Shown in pieces: positions 52,113-59,511 of a stretch of 59,511 nucleotides of DNA. The notes under the pieces were generated by a model, which saw only the letters and a list, made by a program, of their open reading frames with translations, was not told the DNA's origin and ran no database searches. The stretch is taken from assembly GCA_019918135.1 (NCBI GenBank), contig WBZZ01004577.1:1-59511 (forward strand). Reading direction: 5' to 3'. The position numbers were made by a program, and so were the translations under genes. This stretch comes from Paulinella micropora. Taxonomy: Eukaryota; Cercozoa; Imbricatea; Euglyphida; Paulinellidae. Each line of letters starts with the position of its first letter. Position 1 is the first letter of the stretch.

Positions 52113-55100
52113 TCAGTTCTTAAACTCCGGATCTTGAGCCTGTTGTTGCCTCCATGCGGTAGGCGAGGCTATATGGATAGTACCATCTTCTAGCCGTATC
52201 CCGATTCTTTCCGGGTCATCGTCTAGGTCACTTCTCCGCTCTTGAGGAGGCTCCGCATAAACTTCCTGCGTCTCCTCTTCCTCTCTTATGTTCGCCTTCG
52301 CATTCTCATATACCTCATAGGACCACTCAGCGTCCTCCTGGGTATGTAGCTCACAACATATCCCGTGATCCGGGCCTTGTGGACTGTACCGTAGACCTGT
52401 GCGGTCATATCGGACTCCACTCGCCATCTCCATCGCCTCAATGTGGCTGACCTCATACACCTTGTCAGTGGACAAGTCTTCCATCTCCACCGTGGACACC
52501 AACGCCGATACTTCTGAGTTAAACTCTAGCCTAGAGAGGCTATCAGCGACCACATTTCGCTTTCCCGGTAGATGGACCATTGTAAAATCGAAACAAGACA
52601 AGAACGCTTGCCACCGCGCCAGCCGTCCAGTCTGTTCATGATTCATCAACCATAACAGGTTATGATGATCAGTTCTGACAGTAAATTGAGGTCCTCCCCA
52701 CAAATACTCTCTGAGCCTCTTGAGGGCCCACACCACCGCCAACGCCTCTCTTTGCCTTGTGCAATAGTTTCTCTCCGCCGCACACAACTTCCTACTAATA
52801 AACATGATTGGGCGTAATTTCTTCTCCTCATCCTCTTGTTGTAATACAGCCCCAATCGCAAACTTAGATGCGTCTGTATCGACTACGAATTGTTTCGTAA
52901 AGTCGGGCATCGTTAACACCAGTCCTCCGTCTTTCGGGTCTTTGTAAATGAGATCTTTGAGCGCATGAAACGCTTGCAAAGCCTCTTCGCCCCACTTCTC
53001 AAAGTCTCCAAAATCTATCATTTTCTCCAACTTAGCCCGTGTTGCACCCCAATCGGGTATAAACTGGCTATAGTATTGCGCCATCGCAAGGAATGAGTGC
53101 AATTCAGTGCGGTTCTTCGGTATCGGTCGATTCATAATCTCCTCCCTCTTCTCTTTGGATATCGAGACTCGATTATGGGAGATCTCGTACCCTAAGTATG
53201 TCACACTCGTCTTGGCAAGTTGACACTTCTTTAGATTGCACTTCAGGCCAAAAGCTCCGATGCGCCTGAATATATCGGACAAATGATCGATATGCTCCTC
53301 CATTGTGTTAGAGTATACGATAATGTCATCGATATAGCAAAATGCATATTCTCCCGCCTTCTGTCCCCGCCTTCTCATAAAGCCACCGTCAGACAAATCA
53401 TCGTACTGACTGCTCAACATCTTCTGCATCGCCTTCTGGAAAAGTCCTGGGGCTTGCTTGAGGCCCATCGGAAGCACTTTCCATTGGTATATTTCCATAC
53501 CCACCACAAACGCCGTCAGCCATCTGGACTTTTCCTCCAGTGGTATCTGCCAGAAGCCATTCTTAAGGTCAATGACCGAATAGAATTTTGCATTCCGCAG
53601 TACTCTCCTTCCTTCTTCTAATGTCGGGAGAGGATTTCTCTCTTCCTCCAGCACCTTGTTAACACGAGCATAGTTAACTGTCAGGCGCCATTCTCCTCCT
53701 GGCTTCGGCACTATTCTCGGTTGTGAGACTATTGGAGATGTTGATCTCTCAATAAAGTCCTCATTGAGCAGCTGTCTTGCTAGCTCCTCCGCTATCTTCG
53801 CCTCATGTATACTCAAATTCGCCCTTCGTGGTGCCGGTGACGGCTCCGCACCCGGTATTTTGTAAATAACCGCAGTGAAATCTTCAGGCTTGACACCACC
53901 TGCATGTGGAGGGTCAAAAATTTCCTTGTTCGCCTCTAATTTGGCTTTTAAAAGCTCCTTCTCCTTCTCCGTGCCTACTCCTTCTTCCAATATTTTCCGC
54001 GCCGCCTCTTGAAAATCTTCATCAGACATCTGCTTATGCTGCTTGAGGGGTTCTCTGTCCTCCTCCAAGCCTAAGTCCTCTTCCGAGACATCATCTAGGC
54101 CCGTCTTTTCATACGTGACCGTGTCCGGCTCATCATCTTTACCGAGCTCCACCAGCATGTCAATGAGTCTCGCGTATTGCAAAGGAGCTTTACGGGTGTA
54201 AAAACCATCAAAGCATGTGAATGCTTGCGGTATCAATTTCAACTTGTCGAGGTCTCTGAGCTTCCGCTTGTATGCACTGCTCTGCTCACGAGTTCCCATA
54301 CGACAAGCCACCACTAGCTGTTGCTTGCGAGAGGGTACCGGTATAGGATGATCAATAAGCCGGTCCCTTATTTCCTGCGCCCATATCGCCTTCTCATTAT
54401 ATGGCAGGATAATAGTATACGGCTTATTATTTTCGAATAAAGTCCGTAAGCATTTCTTCACTTCAGACAGTGAACGCGGCCACGTGGGCTCGTCACCCCA
54501 GAAATCAGTAATAAAACTTTTAATAGTTTCTGGTGGAGTATCCGGGATTCGCCCCGTTCTCCTTGGTACAAACTCCTCCCTTTTTTCTTCTCCTACTTTC
54601 GCATGGAAACAGTATCCGTTAGTAATATGGACATCTGTTCCTACTCCTTCCGCGAATCTCGCCAACGACGGGCTTCTTTGTGCGACACATATAATCTCCT
54701 CCTTTCGCTTCTCGATTAAGTCATCAATAGACTTTTTGTCCCAATGGCATGTCGGAACTGTGACAGTGCACACTTGGGATTCCCAATTGTCGGTCCAGGA
54801 CAGTTCATCCGGTCTTACGACATGGGGGTGAACGTACACCTCAAGTGCCTCATGTGCGATGGCCATCTTTTTGTGATCCGTCGCTAGACTCAGCTCATAA
54901 GCCTCATAAGAGTCAGTAGCGTTGAAGGGATCAATATCGTTCTCTTCTCCTCTTTTTACTCCATATATCACTCGCCGTGCGGCGCAATCAATCACAGCCC
55001 CCATCGTAGCCAATTGGTCATACGATAGTAATATTGACCCGTGGTAACCGGGGACGACATAGAGGTCCATACGGTATACTCGTGCGGATTTCAATTTAAA

Positions 55101-55811
55101 GGTCAGTGTGATGATTCCCGTGATATCCGTCCGGCTGCTCACTCCTTTGAGAGTGCCCGTTGACTTTTTCATATTTCCGTCCACCCAGTCCCGGTATCGA
55201 TTAAAAAACTTCCTGCCGACAATATTAATATTCGCCATCGTATCATTACCAACTTTTAATATTGTCTTCAATGTTTCACAATAAAGTTCCGTATAACACA
55301 GAGCATCGGGCCTGTGTATATTGGCTGCGAGAACAAGAACTTTACGTTCCAAATTTTGGAGTCTTGTCTCTAAGTTTTTCAACTCCTCCTTCTTCTCCTC
55401 CTGCTTCACCTCATTAACATTTTTATTATTCTGCGGTACTGGTGCGTTTACTATTTGAGCGACATTGTCTTGTGGTACTTGAGTACACACATTGTCTTTT
55501 TGCTCGCCACCCGCCGCGACCGTAGACATTGAGTCTGTTCGTGGTTGTTTGCTTGGCCGAGGCGATACGTCTGCCATTGGCCTCCTCGCCTCCATCGCAA
55601 GTCTCGCCTTCCTATTTGCATCAGTTATCATTGGTAACCGTGCTGTATGAACGGGTATGAGACTACCTTGGGGCTGCAGTCTCTGTGTACCCACATCTTT
55701 GTTTTCACATAGAGGAAGCGTTGGCCCAGTCTGCACAACAGCATTAGAAAGCACTGTGACTTTAGGGTTAAACTTCACAGTCTTCTCCTTCCTCTCTTCT
55801 TCCCCCTCCAG
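52113..55811 (-). CDS. Gypsy pol: protease-like, RT, RNase H (copy 2), in frame with gag after TGA
   Basis: About 1230 codons open from the codon after the gag TGA. About 10-140: low-complexity linker. About 175-275: protease-like region. NDTMANINIVGRKF stands where DTGA is expected, and ILLSYDQLATMGAVIDC resembles the end of Gypsy retropepsins. About 640-760: RT N-part (RIVPKPGGEWRLTVNYARVN, FYSVIDLKNGFWQIPL). Then GLKQAPGLFQ, catalytic CYIDDIIVYS, RNase H (DTDASKFAIGA, REALAVVWALKRL, DHHNLLWL) and the start of the integrase linker. Ends prematurely at 52113. The N-terminus has no ATG; translation probably depends on gag. Confidence 0.9.
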   Translation of the reverse strand: MEGEEERKEKTVKFNPKVTVLSNAVVQTGPTLPLCENKDVGTQRLQPQGSLIPVHTARLPMITDANRKARLAMEARRPMADVSPRPSKQPRTDSMSTVAAGGEQKDNVCTQVPQDNVAQIVNAPVPQNNKNVNEVKQEEKKEELKNLETRLQNLERKVLVLAANIHRPDALCYTELYCETLKTILKVGNDTMANINIVGRKFFNRYRDWVDGNMKKSTGTLKGVSSRTDITGIITLTFKLKSARVYRMDLYVVPGYHGSILLSYDQLATMGAVIDCAARRVIYGVKRGEENDIDPFNATDSYEAYELSLATDHKKMAIAHEALEVYVHPHVVRPDELSWTDNWESQVCTVTVPTCHWDKKSIDDLIEKRKEEIICVAQRSPSLARFAEGVGTDVHITNGYCFHAKVGEEKREEFVPRRTGRIPDTPPETIKSFITDFWGDEPTWPRSLSEVKKCLRTLFENNKPYTIILPYNEKAIWAQEIRDRLIDHPIPVPSRKQQLVVACRMGTREQSSAYKRKLRDLDKLKLIPQAFTCFDGFYTRKAPLQYARLIDMLVELGKDDEPDTVTYEKTGLDDVSEEDLGLEEDREPLKQHKQMSDEDFQEAARKILEEGVGTEKEKELLKAKLEANKEIFDPPHAGGVKPEDFTAVIYKIPGAEPSPAPRRANLSIHEAKIAEELARQLLNEDFIERSTSPIVSQPRIVPKPGGEWRLTVNYARVNKVLEEERNPLPTLEEGRRVLRNAKFYSVIDLKNGFWQIPLEEKSRWLTAFVVGMEIYQWKVLPMGLKQAPGLFQKAMQKMLSSQYDDLSDGGFMRRRGQKAGEYAFCYIDDIIVYSNTMEEHIDHLSDIFRRIGAFGLKCNLKKCQLAKTSVTYLGYEISHNRVSISKEKREEIMNRPIPKNRTELHSFLAMAQYYSQFIPDWGATRAKLEKMIDFGDFEKWGEEALQAFHALKDLIYKDPKDGGLVLTMPDFTKQFVVDTDASKFAIGAVLQQEDEEKKLRPIMFISRKLCAAERNYCTRQREALAVVWALKRLREYLWGGPQFTVRTDHHNLLWLMNHEQTGRLARWQAFLSCFDFTMVHLPGKRNVVADSLSRLEFNSEVSALVSTVEMEDLSTDKVYEVSHIEAMEMASGVRYDRTGLRYSPQGPDHGICCELHTQEDAEWSYEVYENAKANIREEEETQEVYAEPPQERRSDLDDDPERIGIRLEDGTIHIASPTAWRQQQAQDPEFKN

Positions 55812-55820
55812 TCATTCCAC
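55806..55820 (-). other. candidate stop-codon readthrough site between gag and pol
   Basis: Minus strand GTG GAA TGA CTG GAG GGG. gag and pol share one frame with only this TGA between them, and pol has no ATG near its start. UGA followed by CUR is a known leaky context in some RNA viruses. Confidence 0.6.
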
Positions 55821-58508
55821 CACCTCGAAACGATTACCTTGAGTAGTGTCCGGGTAGGATGACGTATCGGTCTCCGAGGCAGTGTTGTAGGCCTGAGCTC
55901 GACCGAAATTCGGGTTGGAGCTTGCCCACGAGCCTCCTCCTCCTCTGGGTGGGGGGGCTGGAGCTCGAACAGCTCTCCCTCCATAAGGGGTATATCCCCG
56001 ACCTCCTCCTCTTCCTCTCTGAGGGGTTCCCTGCCACCTCGAGGCTCCTCTCCATGTTCCTCGTCCTCGTCCTCCTCCTCCTCCTCCTCCTCGTCCTCCT
56101 GCTCCTGCTCCTCCTTCTCGTCCTCTTTGAGAGGCCTTTAAGTTCTTTTGTCTCTCCCTTTCCTCCTTCTTCTCCTTCATCCTCTTCATGTAGGTAATGA
56201 TTGCCTCTCGTAACTCCTCATCATCACACATATTGGCATACCAACCTTCGTTCACAGCGGCAATCTGAAGCATATTGAAAAGGCCCGGTTCCTTGCCTTC
56301 CGTCCTGCTCAGAAAATTTGCCCTTGCTGTTGGGTTCTGCCTATCATGATTGAAAGAGCAGTCTCTGTTCTCCATCTGTGCCTTACACTGCAAGCCCGCG
56401 AACCACCTCCAACATGCGGTCTTCAGGTCTGGCTCTCTCTGTCTCTTCCAACCGGCAACTCTGTTTGTGTACGTGGCTTGTGCGCCAACAGGTACACCGC
56501 CTGCCTGTGCCGTATGTGCCTCCGTGAGCGAGTCCATGTTTGAGCATGCACTCATCACTTCTTGAAACAGTGCTGACGGAGCAACGCTTTGAACCGTATT
56601 TTCGAACACGTGTGTCTCGAGGAAGTTCTTGGACTTCACTGAGCTAAACGTCGAGCATTGTTGTATGAGCTGAGTAAGCTTACTCGGGTTAACTGTGTGT
56701 AACGCCGAAAAGAAATAGAGGATGATCGACTTGCGGCCATAGAATAGCCCATAGGAGGAAACTACCTCCGTAAGGGTCGCCGCCAAGCCAACAGCACTCC
56801 TCAAACTCATCGCCACTGTCTCAAAGATTTCAAATCCTATGAGAGTACCAGTGCAGAGATGCTGGTATCCATGAGATTGAAAATATGAAATGAGTGTGGC
56901 CACCGCCAGTTCACACTGAGCGTCTAGGCCTGTTGCATTGTTTCTCTTAATCTCCTCCTTCTTTCTCAAAAACTTGTACTGTGTCAGATCAAATCCCTCC
57001 GAGACTAGAGATTGGTCAAAAACAGTAACAAGGGCCTCGTATTCCTGCGTTTCGTCGCAAGGAAAAGCCTTCATGCAGGCATTGATCTCTTTGAGCTTGC
57101 TCAAAAGCGAAGCATCAGAGTCTTTGTCTGAGCTCGTCTTGGCATATAGCATGAGACTTGCCACTCCTCCTTTCTTCCCCTTGAAGGCATTTATGATGTT
57201 CTGTCTGTCCTTCTTCTCCGTGTTTGTGACCACCACCGTAGTTGAGCCCGAGGGTGCAGGGGCTGGTGGGGCAGGAGCTGGTGGGGTCAAATATGTCGGA
57301 GGGTGTGTCTTTGCACCACTCACTTTTGCTTTCATTCTTTCCAGTCTCATCGTCTTCTCGAACTCCTCATTCTCTTTCGCCTTCTTCTTCTCAGATATCA
57401 CCAGCTTTTGAGCATGAGTGATAAAGGCCACCAATTCAGAAGCAGATCTGAGAAAATTATATTTCTCCACATATTGGTCAACACCTGCTTTGTTGGCGAC
57501 CGGTGGTGCGTTACTAAGTGATTTAAGGACAGAGTGATCCTTGGTAGGAATCCATCTCTTCCATGCCTCCTTGTGCAGTAACGCACCCATCAACAGTCTG
57601 ATCTTGGTCAGAACTCTGTCGGTCTTCTCTAACTCATCAATCACAGGATGAGTTTCTCCTGCTGCCTTAATGCTTTTTTCCATCTCTGCCTTCCCCTCCT
57701 CCAAGGCCTTTATTTCCATTGTAAAAAAATGAAATATACCACTCGAGTTTTTCGAACCCAGATTGGTCTTCATTTTTGTTACATCGACTGCCTCCTGACC
57801 AGTCGCGAGGAATCTGGCCGTTGCTCTTGGGTTTGTGTACTGGAGGTAACCCTCACATCGTGGGCCGTATGTACGTTCCCAAATCAGGGTTTGAGTGTAC
57901 ACCCCAAAGATAGCATCGAGTAATTCAAGGTGGGTGTGTGTGTCCCCAAACTTGATATGCTGTATCTTCTTTCTCTCTTCTGGATCAGAGACCAGTTTGC
58001 CGAGGAGCTGTGCTGTGTTTGATAATAGGATATAGACATCCTTTTTAGCACGACTTTTCTCTCTTCTTTGATCCTGAGGGATCCACACATAGGTATCCTT
58101 CTCTACCCCCATCTTGTTATCAAACTCTTTTTTAGTGAGGTCATAGTGGTCTTGCACCCACTGTTGTTCCTCCACTGTGATCTCCTCTCCATCACTATGA
58201 ATCAAGTCGATCATTTTTCGTCCTCCTCCTCCCGTGTAGGCAGGTGGTAAGGGATTACCATATGCTCCTCCTCCTCCCGTCTCTTCTTGTTCAAATCCTC
58301 CTTCATCTTCGTCTCCTCCATATCTTCCTTCATCATCCCAGCCCTCTTCTACTCCTCCTCCTACTCCTTCATCTCCTCCTCCTTCATTCAATCCTCCTCC
58401 TCCTCCTTCATTCAATCCTCTTCCTCCTCCTCCTCCTCCTGCTTCTTCTTCTTCTCTTCTTTGATCTGCCTCCGAGAATTCACTCACTTCGGCGGTCTCT
58501 GTCGACAT
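55812..58508 (-). CDS. Gypsy gag with CCCH zinc finger and RGG tail (898 codons)
   Basis: Particle-forming, RNA-packaging protein by position (directly upstream of pol, downstream of the leader). Residues 1-95: Glu/Gly-rich low complexity (NEGGGGG, DEDEGGFEQEE). About 100-430: helical (VEEQQWVQDHYDLTKKEFDN, ELLDAIFGVYTQTLIWERTY). About 400-430: Pro/Ala hinge. About 430-690: second helical domain. About 699-721: C-x8-C-x8-C-x3-H finger (CWRWFAGLQC, DCSFNH), in place of the usual CCHC knuckle. About 770-800: Lys/Glu helix. About 805-870: RGG/Gly-Arg box. Ends NRFEVVE then TGA. It is longer than typical Gypsy gag proteins. The capsid fold cannot be confirmed by eye. Confidence 0.85.
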   Translation of the reverse strand: MSTETAEVSEFSEADQRREEEEAGGGGGGRGLNEGGGGGLNEGGGDEGVGGGVEEGWDDEGRYGGDEDEGGFEQEETGGGGAYGNPLPPAYTGGGGRKMIDLIHSDGEEITVEEQQWVQDHYDLTKKEFDNKMGVEKDTYVWIPQDQRREKSRAKKDVYILLSNTAQLLGKLVSDPEERKKIQHIKFGDTHTHLELLDAIFGVYTQTLIWERTYGPRCEGYLQYTNPRATARFLATGQEAVDVTKMKTNLGSKNSSGIFHFFTMEIKALEEGKAEMEKSIKAAGETHPVIDELEKTDRVLTKIRLLMGALLHKEAWKRWIPTKDHSVLKSLSNAPPVANKAGVDQYVEKYNFLRSASELVAFITHAQKLVISEKKKAKENEEFEKTMRLERMKAKVSGAKTHPPTYLTPPAPAPPAPAPSGSTTVVVTNTEKKDRQNIINAFKGKKGGVASLMLYAKTSSDKDSDASLLSKLKEINACMKAFPCDETQEYEALVTVFDQSLVSEGFDLTQYKFLRKKEEIKRNNATGLDAQCELAVATLISYFQSHGYQHLCTGTLIGFEIFETVAMSLRSAVGLAATLTEVVSSYGLFYGRKSIILYFFSALHTVNPSKLTQLIQQCSTFSSVKSKNFLETHVFENTVQSVAPSALFQEVMSACSNMDSLTEAHTAQAGGVPVGAQATYTNRVAGWKRQREPDLKTACWRWFAGLQCKAQMENRDCSFNHDRQNPTARANFLSRTEGKEPGLFNMLQIAAVNEGWYANMCDDEELREAIITYMKRMKEKKEERERQKNLKASQRGREGGAGAGGRGGGGGGGRGRGTWRGASRWQGTPQRGRGGGRGYTPYGGRAVRAPAPPPRGGGGSWASSNPNFGRAQAYNTASETDTSSYPDTTQGNRFEVVE

Positions 58509-59275
58509 GATGTCGTAGTAGTGATCAACAGGAGGACAGTGTCAGCTCCTATGTTTGGTTTTTGTTCGTTTGTGTTCTGTTCCTCCTTCAGTCGATTGAC
58601 TAGTGAAGAGAGAAACTAATAGAGAGGGTAGGATAAGATTCCCTGTCCTCTATGAAACACTGTTTGTATGTTTGTTTTTGTTTGAGAAAAATAGTCTTTG
58701 AGACTTTCTCCGATTTCTTGTTCTCCTTACTCAGATTACTTTCTCCTCCTTCTTTTCTATATTGTATCTAGTATGAGGCACTTGGACCTACACACAGATA
58801 GTAATAGAGAAGCTAGAAAAGCTCTCCTTGAGAAGTCGACAGTCGGTCGGATAGGTTCTCAGACCTACCTTTAGAAAACGATCAGAGATTTGCAAAAATA
58901 CTCTGACGTATGTGTGAGATAATGCAGATAAATGCACAAACTAGAAGGGTAGAGTGTTGTGCTCCTGTCCCTATGCTTGTTTGTGTTTTGTGTGTGTTCC
59001 TTCACTCTTCTGTCCACCTCCTTCTTCTTGGTCTCTGTGTGAGAACAGCAAGAACGACAGAGAGTTTGTATCTGATGTCTCCTTGTGAGCACACAGATAC
59101 TGATTGGGCTAGAGGGTACGAGACACCTGCTTGAGACCAATCAAATTATTTGTTTTGTGAAAGAGTTATGAGGGAGCTGTGTTGGAGTATTTGTTTTCGT
59201 CTGACGTCCCCGTGTGAGACAGGTCAGTGAAAATTCACTCTGTTGCCTGTGTGGCAAAGCAGAAAGAAATCACCC
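58509..59275 (-). other. Gypsy 5' leader
   Basis: About 770 bp between primer-binding site and gag ATG; T-rich on plus, with no long frame. Several short ATG-started frames exist; packaging signals are expected here but not identified. Confidence 0.6.
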
Positions 59276-59276
59276 T

Positions 59277-59292
59277 AGTGATGTGGACTCCA
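59277..59292 (-). other. Gypsy primer-binding site
   Basis: Minus strand TGGAGTCCACATCACT starts two bases after the LTR end (...GGCATTACA). It begins TGG, as expected for pairing with a tRNA 3' CCA end. The tRNA was not identified. Confidence 0.6.
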
Positions 59293-59294
59293 AA

Positions 59295-59511
59295 TGTAAT
59301 GCCCCCAACGATAGCTCGTAAAAAGTCGGTAATACAACCAAACACAGTCCTCAAGAATGAGAATGATGTCTCGTTGTATTAGCTCAGTGAAGCCAAAAAG
59401 GAAAACGGCAACAGACCAGGAATAAAATGGCATCAGGTCCAATCCGGACAAATAATACTGAAAAACAAGCTGGTGCACCTGTCACCAGGAAAAGGTATTT
59501 TTACCGGCTAT
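59295..59511 (-). repeat. Gypsy 5' LTR, partial
   Basis: 217 of about 237 bp, almost identical to the two 3' LTR copies; cut by the right edge. Confidence 0.9.

Larger units (their letters stand above)
47457..55438. repeat. tandem segmental duplication, unit 2 (about 7.98 kb)
   Basis: Second copy of 39416-47456; the difference of about 59 bp is mostly short-run indels in the first 1.5 kb. Confidence 0.92.
48926..59511 (-). mobile_element. Gypsy LTR retrotransposon, near full length, runs off right edge
   Basis: Minus strand: partial 5' LTR (59295-59511), primer-binding site, 770-bp leader, gag, TGA, pol with protease-like region, RT, RNase H and integrase (the Gypsy order), C-terminal extension, 3' UTR, polypurine tract, and 3' LTR (48926-49160). 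Full length would be about 10.6 kb. Two single-base frameshifts in pol make this copy defective as read. Confidence 0.92.

Overview
The window is nuclear DNA from an intron-dense eukaryote. Two host genes (an RTCB RNA ligase and an NF-YB subunit) are split by GT-AG introns that mostly run 44-64 nt. They sit in a narrow island of about 7 kb between large retrotransposon and satellite deposits. Dense tiny introns, Copia and Gypsy elements and no prokaryotic features suggest a protist or alga, but I cannot name the lineage.

Layout. 1-2990: a Copia-like element on the minus strand running off the left edge, with a MYND zinc finger joined to an aspartic protease. 3480-6420: microsatellite, a tandem exon-intron array that looks like a repeat-expanded gene, then about 2 kb of CATACCCC-based minisatellite with hairpins. 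6421-12852: three broken Copia pieces (H and F on minus, E on plus). 13214-30980: a three-level nest. Copia element D (plus) has a second Copia element, A-C (plus), inserted in its gag, bounded by a GGAAA target-site duplication. A-C in turn contains element B (minus). 31557-31822: simple repeat and inverted repeat. 32026-35068: RTCB (minus, 24 exons, 515 codons). 36406-36947: NF-YB (plus). 37144-38755: pentamer satellites. 39416-55438: an 8-kb segment in two tandem copies, each holding flanking DNA, a 237-bp LTR and most of a Gypsy pol. 48926-59511: the fuller Gypsy element (minus), with pol, a large gag, leader, primer-binding site and part of its 5' LTR.

How the parts relate. The Copia elements form two LTR families. 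F, B and A-C have about 300-bp LTRs starting GCTTTA; E and D have about 330-340-bp LTRs starting GCGTTGG. In three 5' ends (A-C, B, D), and in the left-edge element, the gag start codon lies inside a motif complementary to the initiator tRNA-Met anticodon arm, which suggests half-tRNA priming. The B/A-C family and the left-edge element both carry a MYND finger between gag and protease. The Gypsy gag ends in a lone TGA followed in frame by pol, which suggests readthrough. LTR divergence counted by eye (about 15 differences for D, 7 for A-C) agrees with the nesting order.

Reliability. Most Copia copies are decayed. The zone 46.3-48.9 kb is short of single bases at short runs compared with its duplicate. 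This suggests poor local consensus and makes the tandem duplication itself worth checking.
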